Shown here: positions 27,268 to 40,412 of the stretch, one piece after another
Layout: every line of letters begins with the position of its first letter
Position numbering within the stretch: position 1 is the stretch's first letter
Assembly (NCBI RefSeq): GCF_963678635.1
Contig: NC_087062.1
Location: forward strand, 40,792,672 to 40,856,671
DNA: 64,000 nucleotides
Direction of reading: 5' to 3'
Origin: Symsagittifera roscoffensis
Lineage: Eukaryota; Xenacoelomorpha; Acoela; Convolutidae
Translations under genes and position numbers: made by a program
Notes under the pieces: generated by a model
What the model was told of the DNA's origin: nothing
The model's database searches: none
Seen by the model: the letters and a program-made list of their open reading frames with translations, nothing else

Positions 27268-30200
27268 TCATTGTTCCATCTCCTCCACCTGCGACATTGA
27301 CTCCGCATATTCAGTCCCAGTGTCTTGCAACACATCGGTAGCTATTCTGACGCTGTTGGAGGCAGTCCTCCAACACTTCTGCTCTTCTACTCTTTGCTTG
27401 CAACAAGGTAGAGGATCAACGTTAGTTTCCCTGTTTCGGCAGAAGCTGTTGTGGAGGCACAACGTCAAGTTTTCTCCAAGTCTTGGTTCAACATTTCTTC
27501 TTTTTCTCTCCCGTCACATTCACTTGTTCTAGACGTCCTCTTCACTGCGGTGGTCACTGCATTCCAATGAGTTACAAAAGCTCGCTTGAAAGCTCCTGCT
27601 CCAATGTCCAGCTGATACGCACTGTACACTCTGCTGTGCTTCGACATATGCTTCCTGGCATATTCGTACAACCATGCTGTCACGTTGGTTCTAAACCATG
27701 GCATCATTTGTCTTCTGCCCCGTATCTTTTTCACTTCTATCGGAATGTATAGGATCTTGCACGTTGTCTCAAAAAGATCTAAATCTTTTAGACAATCCAA
27801 TTCCTGCAATTGTTCTTTGGTAGGCGTTTTTTGTCGATTATACTTCTTCACATGAGCTTCCAGTCATCGTATCGCCATCATAACTCCCTCTATCACTATC
27901 GTTATGGGCTGTGATGAATCTGGTATACCCATGGAGAGCAGCTCTCCACAGTGCCAGATCAGCACCAGATTACTACGCCCAGTATACCACCATGTTTGTA
28001 GCAAGCAATGGCAGGGGAACTCATCATGTGTCAACATGATGCTCCTCCAATTACGCTTTCGCGACGCTTCCAGTAGTGTTTCCAATTCCATCATCACTCA
28101 GTGGATTTCATCATTCTCGTCTACCGCATTTTAACCCGTAGCTGTTGATCCTTTCTGATTCTGTCTTTCAAAATCACTGAAGTTCCCAATGGCGTATCCC
28201 ATAAACTTCTTTCCCAGTATCGGTTCCAACTCTTCTTTGGTTCTCTCTGGAACTGCTGAGAACATCTTGCACAACAACTTGTAAGACTTTTCTGACATCC
28301 TCGCTAATGTTCCGCTTTTCGGCGCTGAGAAGGCTTGATCCACGATCGTCCTCGTACTCTTCACATCCATCGCTACGAAATGCACTGGGTATCTGCTCTT
28401 GCACATTGAAGCGAACGTCGAGTCCACTAAATATCGCGCTCCTGACGAACTACGATAGATTCCACTGTGCCGGATGTTCATTTCCGCCTCGATCGCTTCC
28501 CTCCACATTCCAATATGTTTTTGCTCGGTTTGCAAAACTCCTGGAAACACTTCTACACTGATGATCGTGACCATCTCATGCTTTTTTCTAGGTTCAATAG
28601 TGACTCTAAAGAACCAAACATGCTGTAGAATCCTAGTGCAGTCACTAGATTTACCTCAGTTCCTCCATGGCAATCTGCAATCAATTCCGTTTCCGTTTTG
28701 TCCTTCATTACGATGTTACCAAAAAATATCGTTAATTGTTTGTATTGCCTCGCAAGGATCTTCACGCAATCAGGACCTCCACAGATGAAAACCTCCATTC
28801 CACAGACCACAGCTACCAGGTTTAACACAGTCCTCTGGTCCCCAGCCAGGCAACTCCACTTTGTCTTCTCCGTTGCTCTTAGAGGCTGCCGTCATCAAAT
28901 TGTGAATGATGTTCAGGTCACACAAGTTACAATCTGAATTCAATTCTCTCTGCACATCCTGTGTCGCACGCAAAATCAAATCGGCGTTACGACTTGGACA
29001 CCATGTTGGTTTCATCAGTTTCCACACCACCATTAGACTCATTTTTAGCAGTTCGTCCGAGAATCCCAGTCCAAACTCTACTCAGTTGTCAGATTTTGGC
29101 AGTCACCTTTCCCGTCAACACAAGTCACAGCTTAGTCTGCTGATTGGCAGCGCTCCTTGCTCGTAATCGAAGAAGCAATCGGGTATGTCTTCATTTATGA
29201 AAGGGTTGTACGCCATCCCTACGATTCCAGATACCTAACTGTACGATTTCTTCCTGATCGGTCCACAGTGTTCACTGGACTTCGGCAGTGCTCCCATAGA
29301 TTATTTTGTGAGCCTCATCTCCTTGTTCGAGAATCTCCTTATTTCGTCAATCTCCTTCAATGGTTCCAGTTCTACAGGTTCCTTCATGTTCACTCGCATC
29401 GGTTTACTCTGATGGATGCCCAAAAGTGCTAATAAGAGCAAGGCTTTCGTTCGTTCATCGCCTTCCCTTAGGAAATTGACACAAGTGTTCAACGCCGGCA
29501 CTGATATTTGTTCCAGAATGAATCGAATGAAACAGAGAGCATCTCTTTACTTCCCGCACGCTACTGCCGCTCCTTCTTAGGTCACTTCTCTCCCTTCAAT
29601 ATTTTTCTTTCTTCTGAGTCGTATTCCCCCCGTGTCAGTCCAGTCATGCACCAGGCGAACCTAAGTTGCAATTCTGTTCTTGCATAGGGTATCGCTATAA
29701 GAGCGTGTATCTTCGGGGTGATTCTCATTTCTTCTTCGAAGTGCCGTAACACCACTGTTCTCCATGGTAGGCTCACCAACTGGTCTATCGTTTCCGCGTG
29801 CATCTCAGAAGAGACTAGAGTTCCGTATGCCTTCTGCTTCATGCTTGTGCCTTGTATCATCGTCTCCAAGTAACCTTCCATGGCACTTTTGCTTTCTAGA
29901 ACAATTAAGTGTCCTCTAGCCGAGTTTTTGTACTCCACCCTCTCCATGTATCCACCAGCGGGTTCATCAATCGATGCGGATTCAGATATTGTCAGTCGGT
30001 TGTACTCCACTGGGACTAGATGTCCTACGATGCTTCCCTTTCCATGGTTCGTGGAAGATGGTTTGAAACCTTGTAGGGTACTCTCTCCACATTGGCTGAT
30101 TATTTCCTTTTCTAATGTTGCTCCATTCAGAGTGCGGTGACTCCTCTTGGTTTTATAACTGGCTAATTTTAATCCTGCCGGGAGAATGGGTGGCACCATA

Positions 30201-30670
30201 GCTACGTCAATCAACATTCTGTCTGTGCCAGGCAATCGGTTATCACCCTGTCCCATGTCCGTGGCTTCTTCGACAAGCTTTCTTTTGGCTGAGTTGTCAG
30301 CTTTTATCGAAATTTCAGAGTCCACCTTGGTTTTTCCAGCTTTCCTCAATGTCATTTTACTGCCAAGTTTAATTTTCATATAGTTAATCTTGTCAATCAC
30401 CATCTTTGATCGCATCATTCCTTTTCGTGTTGTTGACAGATACGCTACTTCATCCTTGCCTTCTTGCGGTGTTGCCTTTATAGAAAAATTTGCCTCACTT
30501 TCGTCAGTGGCCGAGTCGATCAATAACTCGCTCAATCTCCCTTCACACTCGTCGAGTTTGTCAAGGATTTCCCGCATTAGTGATCTGTTCAGACCTGTTT
30601 TCAGCATAGACTGGGTCCCGTAGCTCTGAACTACCGCCAAGACCTCTTCCATGAAGGCAACTCTGTCCAT
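27268..30670 (-). pseudogene. ORF2 C-terminal half, minus copy
   Basis: Fragments in several frames (27268-27468, 27465-27851, 27864-28097, 28131-28574, 28553-28828, 28770-29042, 29301-29501, 29582-30670) collinear with 20400-23889 of the plus copy. The longest (362 codons) matches the unknown central region; the C-terminal fragments keep FPCHCLLQTWWY and YEYARKHMSKH. It ends at the same TGA as the plus copy. Frameshifts are in different places from the plus copy, which argues for independent decay of one ancestral frame. Function unknown. Confidence 0.7.
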
Positions 30671-33320
30671 ATTGGGTCCCTTCCTATTCTCGTGGTCTCT
30701 GTGATGAACTTCTCACTCATCTTCGGGCAACGTTCTCAAGAAAAGTACTCTGGCAGTGCCTTCTGTTCTTCTTCTCCGCAGAGATTTCATTAAAAGCCAT
30801 TTTCGGCATTTTTAGAATTGCTCGGAGAGCTGCTCTCCTGCAAATTCAGGTTCCTTTCTATGTAGGCCGACGGAGGTTTCAGCGTAGAAGTTCACTCCTC
30901 TGCTGGCTCAGTCGTTCGTTCTAACGTGTCTGTGCCATTTTCAAAGTCGCTGAGGAAGTTGAAGTCCAGGCTGGACATCCCGCCTGTCGAAGCCTTGTCG
31001 TCCTCTTTCTCGGCCTGATCGGGATCATGTTGCATTGGCTCTTCCGATTGACGGTTTCCTCCCTGCTCATCGTCTCGCTTCGGATTCTCTCCTGAACTCG
31101 AGGGCCCTTGCTCTTCATTTCTTGTTCCGTCTGGAAACTTCGGTACAACTAGTCTGCCAGCTGACTGATCTTCTTCCTCTTCAGTGCATTACTTTGACCT
31201 CTTCGCAGCCGAAGTGTGCTAGCACAGTTCTGGTGTATAGTTTCCCGCTCACCAATAATTCCGGTTTTACACTCATCAAGATTAGTGGGGCCTCTTGCAA
31301 GTCTGTCATGCCTCTCATAACCATTGGCGCTAGATCCAGTTTAGCCCATTCATCGTCAAATCGTGCAGCTTTCGGAGTTGCTGCATTATTCATCCGTCTC
31401 CTCGTCGTTTCGTCCGTGTAGGCAAACTGCGTATACTGCAGCACTGTAGCGTTTCTGCCCACGAAGCACGGGTCCGTCGTCTCGGAGAATTTTGCCACTC
31501 TCCATTCGTTGGTTTCGAAGGCTCTCAACCTAGGGGTTTGTATTACGGAGTCTGCTCCGAGCAGCATCCTTCTAATCAAGGGAAATTCAGGAATCTCTTC
31601 TGGCAGTTTCTTGTAGTCACCCCAGTTTTTCGTTTCTTCTCTTATTTTGTGATACGATGCATGCAGTCAGACGAGGAATTCTTGTAACTTCGCCGTTTGT
31701 CTTACTGTAGGGCCTTAAATTCCAGAGCTTCGGGAAAACTTCGATATGCCCTCTATCCACTTCTACCATAGGATCACGGAAGTTATCATCAAAATTTATG
31801 ACAGTCATCTCCGGCTCTGATGTTTTTGCGAGCAACAAGTCCTCACTCATAACTTCTCGTAGTGCGTGCTGCTCACACCAGTTAAGTGCACTTCCGCCCA
31901 CTGCTGAGATGAGGCTCAGGTGCAACACATACCTCCTGTAAGCCTCCACCTTAACGTCGGCGAACGCAAACGTGACTGCAGGACTATATATCACCGTCAC
32001 GAACTCCGTGGCTCCTCTGATCAGCGCTAAGGGATCGGTCCTCATGGCCAGGCTCAGGTCAGTTAACATTTCAATTGTCTCATTCTCTCCTGTTCCAAAG
32101 CGATTCTGCTGCAGGAGGTACTGGATAGGAGTATGTCGCAGATCTCTTATCTTGGTCAGGGAATCAGTGGGTCGCTTCACGTCAAACCTCCTTACGTTCT
32201 CTTTCATTTGCTCAGGGTAGCGGGTCAGATTCATAAATCCTCCCAAATTCACGTGCGTGATCGCAATTAGCGTCAGAATTCCTTCTAACAGCATGTTCTG
32301 CACTACGTCAGTGAGCAGTACCACTGGTCCTCTCACAAAATTCTCCACTCCAAACGTCACGAACATGGCTAGTATTTCCACGATTGACAACTCTGTGACT
32401 GCTTGGAGGAACTGTCTGATCAAGTATCGAGAGAGCGAGGGGTAGACTTTTGCCAGGAGGGACGCGGTCCATCCTGCTCCCAACCCTTCCAGCATGCTGT
32501 CAGTCCGGTCAAAGCCTTCTTCTCCCTTCACATTCTGTGTCCAGAAAAATTCCTGGGTAACTTGGCACACTCTGTTTAAAAACTCGGCTGACTTCTCTTT
32601 AGCATTTTCGGCCAGGTTCACCCATTTCACCAGGTAGGCATGGATCTTCTTGATCATCACTAGGCCTCGCTCGAAAGCGTCCGTGCTCATTGCGGATATC
32701 CGAGGGGTCACATGCAGCCACTGGTTAGGCTCTGGTTTCGTTGACAAGACCAACGCTTCCAAGTGAGCTCTGGTCTCTTTGGAGTTGTTTCTCATCTGTC
32801 CTTCCTCTTTTATTTCCATTCCTCGGAACCAGAAATCGTTAGACATTGCCACTATTACTCGTTAGACATTGCCACTACACACCTGAGATGGGGGTGCTCG
32901 TACTTGCTTGAACATTTTCACATGTTGTCCTATCGGGGCCCTCGTTGTCAAGAATCTTCCGGGTCTTTCTTCTCGATTTCCCTAACCATGATTCATTTTC
33001 ACGTCCTGCAAAAATTTCGCATTTACTGGACTCCTTGTGTTGTTTGAGGGCAGTCCCTCTAAATTGGCAAATCTTAAGGCGTTAATGCCATCTGCTATCA
33101 ACCAGTCCACACCTGCGATTGAGTATAGTCCGTTGACGGATAGCCTTGCTCCATTCAGCATCTTGATAGCATCGGCTGCAAACCTTACCGTCTGAAGGTT
33201 CAGTTTCATCAGGTCCTGTTTATAGACATGCCAGGGGGAAGGTATGGGCCTCGACCACATCGAAGAGCTTCTGTCTGGTCGTCCTGCTTCTCGGCTGGTA
33301 CTCGTAGTTTCCGATTTCAT
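30671..33320 (-). pseudogene. ORF2 middle part, minus copy
   Basis: Fragments at 30921-31148, 31181-31579, 31617-32852 and 32982-33320. The 411-codon piece matches plus-copy 18215-19480. Between 32852 and 32982 the copy lacks about 780 bp that the plus copy has (17440-18215, the second SGNH-like region); at the junction an 18-bp direct repeat (32837-32854 and 32860-32877) separated by 5 bp is present. At 31575 it reads Ile-Arg-Arg through the place where the plus copy has a TGA. Confidence 0.7.
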
Positions 33321-33360
33321 TTCCGATCTCGTTTCCGATCTCGAGGGACTTGTTGTCTCC

Positions 33361-35342
33361 TTAGTCGAGTAAACAGGTCCTAATCTTCGTCGTTGATGAA
33401 TAGTTCTTCTTTCTTACTGGCGCTTCTCCCAGTCGGCCCAGTACGTCCGTTCTTTGCCCTGGCTCGCTGGAGCTTTGCGGCCTGTAGGTCACGGCTAGGA
33501 CTGTCCCAGACGTGTTTTTAGGTTGGGGGCATAAAATTTGAGAGTGCCGGTTCATTCGTAGCTTCTTCCTTCTTCAGTACTTCCGTATCAAAGAGCTCGA
33601 TCTCCATTTCATCCAGTCGCTCCTGGAAGACTCGGTTCATCCAGGCTTGTCCTTCAATACTATCAAAGTGGATTCCATCGGCGGTAAGTCTGGCCTGATC
33701 CATATCTCTGAGCTCATGTGCAATATCCATGAGGATTATCCGTCCAGCATTACGACTCGCCAGATTGCTCACTGTGTTGTTCCACCTGATAACTCCTTCG
33801 TTATGCATCCTTCCTGCCGATGTCAGCGTTCTCGTGCAGCGTTCTCGATGTCATCGGTACGATGCAGACGGTCAGTACCGCACACTTGAACTTCTTCCAG
33901 AGAGTAGTGAATAGGCACACCATCATCGGTTCCCACTGTTCCTCTTCCTCATCTGAACCTCTAGACACATTGTTTGTCCCTATTAGGATCGTTATGTTAG
34001 GGATCTTTCCTGGGTTCATTAGCTCTACCATTCGATATAGCTGGGCTATCGTGGCACCTCCAAAAGCCATCACCGTGGTGATCCAGGAGGTCCTCAGACT
34101 TTGGAGAACTCTCACCAAACTGTCACCCAGTTTCAAATGTGATGTCCCGAGCGGCGGTTGTTGCATATTTATCGCCGCACTCTAAGTCGATCGATTAAAG
34201 CAGGCTCGCGGATCCGCATCCGTAACTCCTGTAAAATTATTCTTCACCTGGTTGTGCTTCTGCACATCAAACACTCGGGACACTTTTTTCATTGGCATTT
34301 CTCTTATTTATTTTTCCGGGGCCCGAGGTCTTTGCTGGTAACGTGACAATGTCAGCTGCCGTTTTCTTCATCGTTTCTTGGAAGAGCCCGTGTCGTCAAT
34401 TCTTCCATAGGGTGCAGTCACATCAGAACGTGGCGCACTCCTATTGGCGACAAAACGTCCAGCTGTTTCTATCAACTTCCGCACCGTCTGCTCAACGACT
34501 GGGTCCCCTAAGGTGTCACTTGGGTCAGGGATCGTCATTCTACCGACCGTAGTCTGGGGTCGCACCTCCGTTGTTTGACTTAGTTTGCGAGGCGTTAGAA
34601 GCTCCATCGAGGACTGCCCACGAGGAACATTCCTTTCAGGTATCGCTTTTTCTACTGCTGTCGTCAATGCCAGCCGTTCCGACTGCTCTCTGTATTCTCG
34701 CCTCAAGCGTTCTATTTCTTCACTCTGCCTCTTGTTACAATTTTCAAACAGTATCGTCCACAAATCTTTGTCTTCTTCTACACTGAGCATAGTCTTAGTC
34801 ACTTGATCTAGCTCTCTTCTTGTCTTCTCCAGTTCTTGCATTGTCACGTTCAGATTCTGCATCGTTTCTTTTGTGTGAACTTCTTCTTCTACTCTCGCCC
34901 TCTTTGGTGACACAGCTACTCTCAGTTGTGAACTAGACGAGGCAGCCTCGTTGTTCATCTCTTGATGCATTCTTCTCAGTCCAGGCCTAGGCTTGGTTGG
35001 CAGAGGCATCTCACCTGGTTGGTAGGTCCTGGAACTTACCAACCCTGGCTCGTTCGCCAAATCACTTCCCGAGAGAGCCCCGTTTCTCCACCTCATTACC
35101 CTCATGTTTGGACGGTCTAGTACTCATTGTTCTCTATATGCGGCCATCGATAAGACTTCCGTGGGGCGGTCCCCACGGTTATCATGCTCTAAGATGTTTA
35201 TTAAGGCGACCAGCAGCATGACTACCTCTGGGTCCTGCAGAGCGAATTCTCGATCCATCAGCCGACGATAGATTACGTCTATCATCGTTCCTACATACGT
35301 CTCGGCTAGGTCCATCAGTTCATTCAAATCGAAGTTGTCCAT
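33361..35342 (-). pseudogene. ORF2 N-terminal part with SGNH hydrolase, minus copy
   Basis: Begins at ATG 35342 (MDNFDLNELMDLAETYVG) and covers the coiled coil (34368-35105) and SGNH domain (33518-34166). Seen here: GDSL, FGGATI, GTNN (Asp of GTND changed to Asn; the catalytic Asn is kept) and DGIHF. The codon that is TAG in the plus copy is CAG here (about 33690), so the SGNH domain was once continuous. Frameshifts fall at about 33810, 34370 and 35110. Confidence 0.75.
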
Positions 35343-35701
35343 TTCGTTAGATTCGGTCTTGATTATCAGTTTACTCAATCGAAATCTGATGAGTAAGTAA
35401 ATGATCAATCAGTATCTAGAAAAGAGGTCCTGAGTATCACATTTGTCAACTTTACACTAATTTTGTTTTTAAAATGATTTAAAACAATCAGATAAAAAGA
35501 TTTTGATCTTAAAGTATATTAAAATCAATCTATTGCTAAAAATCTTGGATTTTGACCTTATAATGGACAGTCCAAACTTTGGATCTATTCCTAAGATCAC
35601 TATTTGATCATTCATGGTCACTAATTTTTTCATACCCAAAATCCTAATAACATAACAAATAACACACGAACATACAAAGTATAACACCTCCTACATGCAA
35701 C
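35343..35701 (-). promoter_or_regulatory. pol-ORF2 gap with conserved acceptor, minus copy
   Basis: Non-coding. On the minus strand CCTCTTTTCTAG ends at 35416 and is followed by ATACTGATTGATCAT, as in the plus copy. Conservation of the pyrimidine tract and TAG between diverged copies supports a functional 3' splice site before ORF2. Confidence 0.45.
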
Positions 35702-36967
35702 CTAACCACAGCTTATACTCAAATAGTATTTCTTATGTAAGTATACTTGTATGTTAGTATCAGAAAAAATTACGTGTATCAGTGCATATAGCTTTCGTGA
35801 ATGCAGTCGTCCTCGGTTTGGATCGTATACTGGAAGCGAGAGTTCGTTTACCTCCCTTTCCACAAGGAAGTCTCTTAGTCTCGTCAAGGACAAGATCAAC
35901 TTTTCCCTTTTCGCAAGCCGCTTCTCCGTCGTCCACATCACCAATAAGCACAAATACTTTCCTGGTATCTGCGAAGCCGCCGGAGGCTAGGCTGCTACGC
36001 CTCCTATTCCTGGTCTTTGCTTCCAAAGGAACTCTATGTTTGTATATTCTCTCCTAAAATATCCTGCTAATGCTGTCCTAAAACTCATGACCACTGTGAC
36101 TGCTATCGCACATGTTTTATTTGCAAGTAAAAAATCGCTATCTGTCAGTATTATGTTACTTGAGTACTCACTTGGCAAAATAAAATATAACTCAACTACT
36201 CTCCCCTTGTTCGGTTTCTTAGGGGCCTCGCCTATCTCTGCTTCTAGATCACCTGTCTCACTTGCTATTCTTAAATTTTTTATGAATATTTTTTCAGTGT
36301 AGGTAATGACGTCATTTCGTTCAGCCATTCGAAGACACGCAGATTCGTCAAGTCTTGTTCGTACGATTGCTGTTGCTCGTCGTCGAATTCTACCTCGGGC
36401 TTAGATCGGTCATCGATCCATTCCTTGTCGTTGTCGTCGATTATGTCTATGTCTTGTGACACGGTTATTTCTTCTAGACCTACTAATTCTTCCACTATCT
36501 TCTTCAGATCTATTCTTTCCGCTACCGAGTCATTTCCGTAAGGGTTGTACTTCTTCGTGAGTCTTGTCCTGTCACTGTGTCGTGTCTGTATCGTAAACGG
36601 AAGGTCTGGTTCAAAATTCTTGGGGACCTCCATCTGTTCGGGGTCTTACCAGTCCCCTTATGCGTAAAGAAGGTTTCTTCATTTGCTTCAATCACCTCAT
36701 TGGGATCCATGTCCAGTGGTGGACTTGATCCTTCCAGTATGACCTCATTCCCATCAATCTTTCCCCTGAAGCCCTTCTCATCGACCTCGCAGGCAGGTTC
36801 CATCATCAGATAATCCCCTTCTACCATGTCTGCAGGTATACACCAATCTTCCGTAGATGGGTTGTGTGGCTTAACATTTTCGTAGTGAGCGATTCGGCCG
36901 GTACTCAGTCTGTAAAAACGTCCCTATTGGTGCACTTCCGTAATCATGAAGGGTCCGCTCCACTTCT
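35702..36967 (-). pseudogene. pol: Integrase tail and macro-like domain, minus copy
   Basis: Fragments 36522-36827, 36280-36633, 35987-36328 and 35702-35953 follow plus-copy 13160-14584. The macro-like part keeps TCAIAVTVVMSFRTALAGYF, then ELSLPVYDPNRGRLH and VHVIFSD--IQVYLHKKYYLS. The codon after Trp at the place of the plus-copy TAG (13442) is TAA here, so both copies carry stops in neighbouring codons of the same Trp-Gln pair. Broken by at least three frameshifts. Confidence 0.7.
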
Positions 36968-37725
36968 TTAGGAGCGTTTTTGTTCCTTTCGGTGGTATAA
37001 CGTTTTGAAATACCAAGTAAGCTTTCGCACCAGCTGCTTTTTATCGAATCTTTTCCTCTGCCTTGCCTGTGCCTGCTGATTGATCCGTCTGCACAAGTCG
37101 TTTAGTTCTTGTTGACGTCTAATCACATCCCTTACGTAAACCTGTGGTGATGTTTTTTTTCCCTCATACTCTGGGTAAAAGAAAGTCAAGGGCAAAGACT
37201 TCTCGTGTCCGGTTAACATCATTTGTGGACAAACTCCGGTGGTGGAGTGTTGCGTGCTGTTGTAAGCTACCATCACCTGTGGAAGGTACCCGTCCCAATC
37301 GGGCATGTACCTGGAACAATACACCCTCAGCATCGACACCAGCGTCCGATTTTGCCTCTCCACTAAGCCATTCATCTGGGGATGGTATGCCGTGGAATGA
37401 GCTTGATCCACCTGAGAGCGTCTCATTAGCTCTCTGGTGAGTTCTCCTGCGAAAGCTGTTCCATTGTCAGATTCAAATATCATCGGACAACCATGTCTCG
37501 CTATCCACGTATTGATTAGATGATCGCACGTCTCTTCTGCTGAGGCAGTTATGCAGGGCACGGCCTCTCTATATTTCATGAAGTGGTCTATCATGACCAA
37601 GACTTGAGTGTAGCCACTTTCTGTCATACATATTTTCTGGTGGTCAATCTGCACCACCTCATTGAATTCAGATGACTCGATCGACTGCAAAGCAAATCGC
37701 AATTTCCTTGGATCCTTGACCTGTT
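36968..37725 (-). pseudogene. pol: Integrase core, minus copy (truncated)
   Basis: About 250 codons including the first Asp (QIDHQKICMT), SDNGTAF and GLVERQNR, all three catalytic residues in one open frame. It retains the segment LPLTFFYPEYEGKKTSPQ through RQRKRFDKK that the plus copy has lost. It is truncated at its N-terminal side at 37725 and out of frame at about 37020, before the GDYVWVF module. Confidence 0.85.
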
Positions 37726-37726
37726 A
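37725..37726. other. Junction between giant element and AT-rich element A
   Basis: Homology to giant-element pol runs up to CTGTT (37721-37725); homology to AT-rich copy B (from AATAC at 50888) begins at 37726. Neither side shows an LTR end, so both elements are broken here. Base composition drops sharply to the right. Confidence 0.8.
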
Positions 37727-37799
37727 ATACGTTTGTACAATTGGAATCAACCAAAAGGACACATTGAAAATTACACATTAACAGTAACACAACACAAAA

Positions 37800-39475
37800 A
37801 TGATTCAAAATGAAGATAAACCAGAAAATTCAGTGCTTTCATTTTTAATATTTCCATTAACTGAACCTCGTGGACAGATAGAATTTTGTCAAAATCTAAA
37901 TGCAAATTTATTCGAAAAAGGAGAAAGTCCGTGCACAAAACAATTTCCCGATGTAAAAATCAATAGACATTTTATTGATCACTATCTCAAAGGCACATTT
38001 GATCATTAGTCTCACATCACAATATGGAATCTACGCAATAGAATCAGATCACCAAATGCATTTCATGACAGATATCTTATTCAAACTGATGATGTAGATA
38101 TTGAGTTTTCAAAAGTTTTTACAGAATACATCAAAAGCATACAACACCAAAACTCACAAAGAGCAAATTCGATAAACACAAATGATGTATTCTCACTTAA
38201 CTATAGCTATTTATCTATATTATATTATCTATATAGCTATTTATCACCAACTCAATTATCTCGACATACAATTGTACGACAGGAAATACACATATTTTCA
38301 AAATTTTTAAATGCAATCGGAGAAGATCTAACAAAAAAAGAAAATAACACAACATGTTAAACCCGATTTACAAAAAATCTTAACATGGTTCATAATTGAT
38401 TATTTTAGTCACAATCTTGATCTTGTTGAACAAGCAAGAAAAAATTACAGATGACAAAACTGTACTAGCAGAACAATCAGATTATGTTTGGGACCCTGAA
38501 TGGTCTCATGAATCTTTTATTAAAATACCAACGGATATATCAAGTCAGGCAATTAGCACTATCTCTATTGAAAAAGATTATGTTAGAGTATACCCACTTA
38601 CAGTTGAAATTCTATATCAAGAAACAATGATAGTTTAAATGGAACAAGAAATCTTACACAACAAGATATACAAACCCCATTACATTTTGTACGCAAAGAA
38701 ATTGTTGAAACAATAACAACAGCAGAGGCACAACGAAGCATTTCAACCCAATTTTTTAACTCCAAAATTAAAAAACCAACGCTACAACAAACAATCATAC
38801 AATCCACAGTGAAACCCTCTGTTGCACAAAAATATTCACAAATGGATTACCAAACGTTCCGATCAGTAACAAAACCATCATACAAACAACAAACATCACA
38901 TAAAAATAATTTTGCAGAACCAAATTAAAACTATGTAAATGGACCAAAAACAACAAAACCTTCTAAGAAAATACTAAAAACTCCTTTTTTTCACAAATTC
39001 ATAAATATACCACAACCGACTTTAAACTCAGTGAATTTACATAATCAACCACGATCCTCACAAGAGGAAATTTTACTTTTTTTCAACAAAATAAAAATAA
39101 TTCAAACAAATACTATACCAGAAACCAACCTCATTTTTATGCACAAAGTTATTTTCCATCAGATGATGAAGAATACTATAATCAAAATCATCAACGACTT
39201 TACTCAAGCCAAAGACCTCGTTCTTACAGTATTGGCCAACCAGATATTTTCGAACCATACACACGAAACGAACAATTACGACCACCTAGAAATAATCCAA
39301 CATCTTAGAAAAACAATTTTCAAAAACGAAATCCAGTTAACACACAATCATACCAACCAACTCAAATCAATAACAAAATTCTACTGCCATATTATTTACA
39401 ACAACATGAAGTAACAAAAAGCCAACCAACAAATTTTCTCAAATGCCACGTGCTGCAGAATCACTACAAATGACA
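37800..39475 (+). pseudogene. gag: gag fragment, AT-rich copy A
   Basis: Starts at an ATG (37800) with IQNEDKPE and FPLTEPRGQIEFCQN, identical in layout to copy B. Broken after about 68 codons and repeatedly afterwards (38396-38638, 39031-39414 are the longest remnants). It is called gag from its place as the first gene ahead of the NC-type and protease regions seen in copy B; no capsid signature is obvious to me. It ends at the internal deletion, where sequence jumps to the pol segment before RNase H. Confidence 0.55.
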
Positions 39476-39480
39476 ACCAC

Positions 39481-40412
39481 CTTCGATTAAGAAGAAAATA
39501 CAAGAATTTCTTGGAATGTTAAACTACTTAAGTAAATACGTATACAAAATGCAATTATACTTAAGACCATTCTACAACATCCTTAAACAGCAGAATAATT
39601 TTGAGTGTACATTAGAACATCAGAAACGATTTGAAGAGATAAAAATTCTTCTCACAGAACAGTTATCAAACACTATTCCAGATCCCGATTAACCATTTTA
39701 TGCCATGTGCGACGCCTCAAATTTTGGCATCGGCGCAGCATTATTATAATCTCTAAATGGAACGAATAAAATGAACCTCATTTCCGCAAATTCTAGGCTA
39801 TTCACACAAGTTGAACTTAGACTCTCTACCCCCATGAGAGAATGCACAGCCATAATATATACACTTAAGGAATATGAATTTTTAATACTTGGATCTAAAC
39901 ATCCAACAGTTTTTTGTACAGACCGTAAACCAATAATCATAAACCATAAACCAACAAAAATCAAACCCAAACCATAGAGTTTATAGATTTCAACTAATTT
40001 TAAAGAAATTTCCAAACATACATAGAGTTTGGACAGCAGGAAAAAACCTCGCACTACCCGATACTCTCAGTAGAAAGACACCACCTGAGTTATTAACTCG
40101 AAAAACAACAGTTGAGTTATCACAAAATATAAAATTTTTCCTTGCAAAAGAAGAAACATCGCTAAGATTATAATGCAAATAAGCAGTAAAAACTGATATA
40201 GACCAATCACAAAAAAATAATCTTCAATATTTTCCACTATATCTAGATTGTCAAAACAATCACTACGAAGTAAATTTACTAGGAAAATCTACATTCAAAC
40301 CAATATCATACTCGTCATGGATAAAAAACAACACACAGCAAAAACCAGTCAAACAAAAATTATATAAAAAAGATTTATTGCCTTTAATTGAAAAAAAAAT
40401 CTCATTGATAAA
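39481..40412 (+). pseudogene. pol: RT thumb remnant and RNase H, AT-rich copy A
   Basis: Begins with IQEFLGMLNYLSKYV, the RT-end/connection motif of Gypsy pol, then RNase H with CDASNFGIGA (first Asp codon 39711), RECTAIIYTL (Glu) and TDRKPII (Asp). Followed by AGKNLALPDTLSRKTPPE, typical of the end of RNase H. Stops at about 39690 and 39746 and a shift near 39975 break it. Confidence 0.75.

Larger units (their letters stand above)
25601..37725 (-). mobile_element. Older, inverted, 5'-truncated copy of the giant element
   Basis: Reading the minus strand from 37725 downwards gives the integrase core, integrase tail plus macro-like domain, gap with acceptor, ORF2, 3' UTR and 3' LTR in the same order as the plus-strand element. 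Gag, protease, RT and the 5' LTR are absent: homology stops at 37725 in the codons just after the integrase zinc-binding region. Many frameshifts and stops, plus a deletion of about 780 bp within ORF2, show it is dead. It supplies the outgroup reading for most of the private mutations of the plus copy. Its 3' LTR continues at 800-917. Confidence 0.85.
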
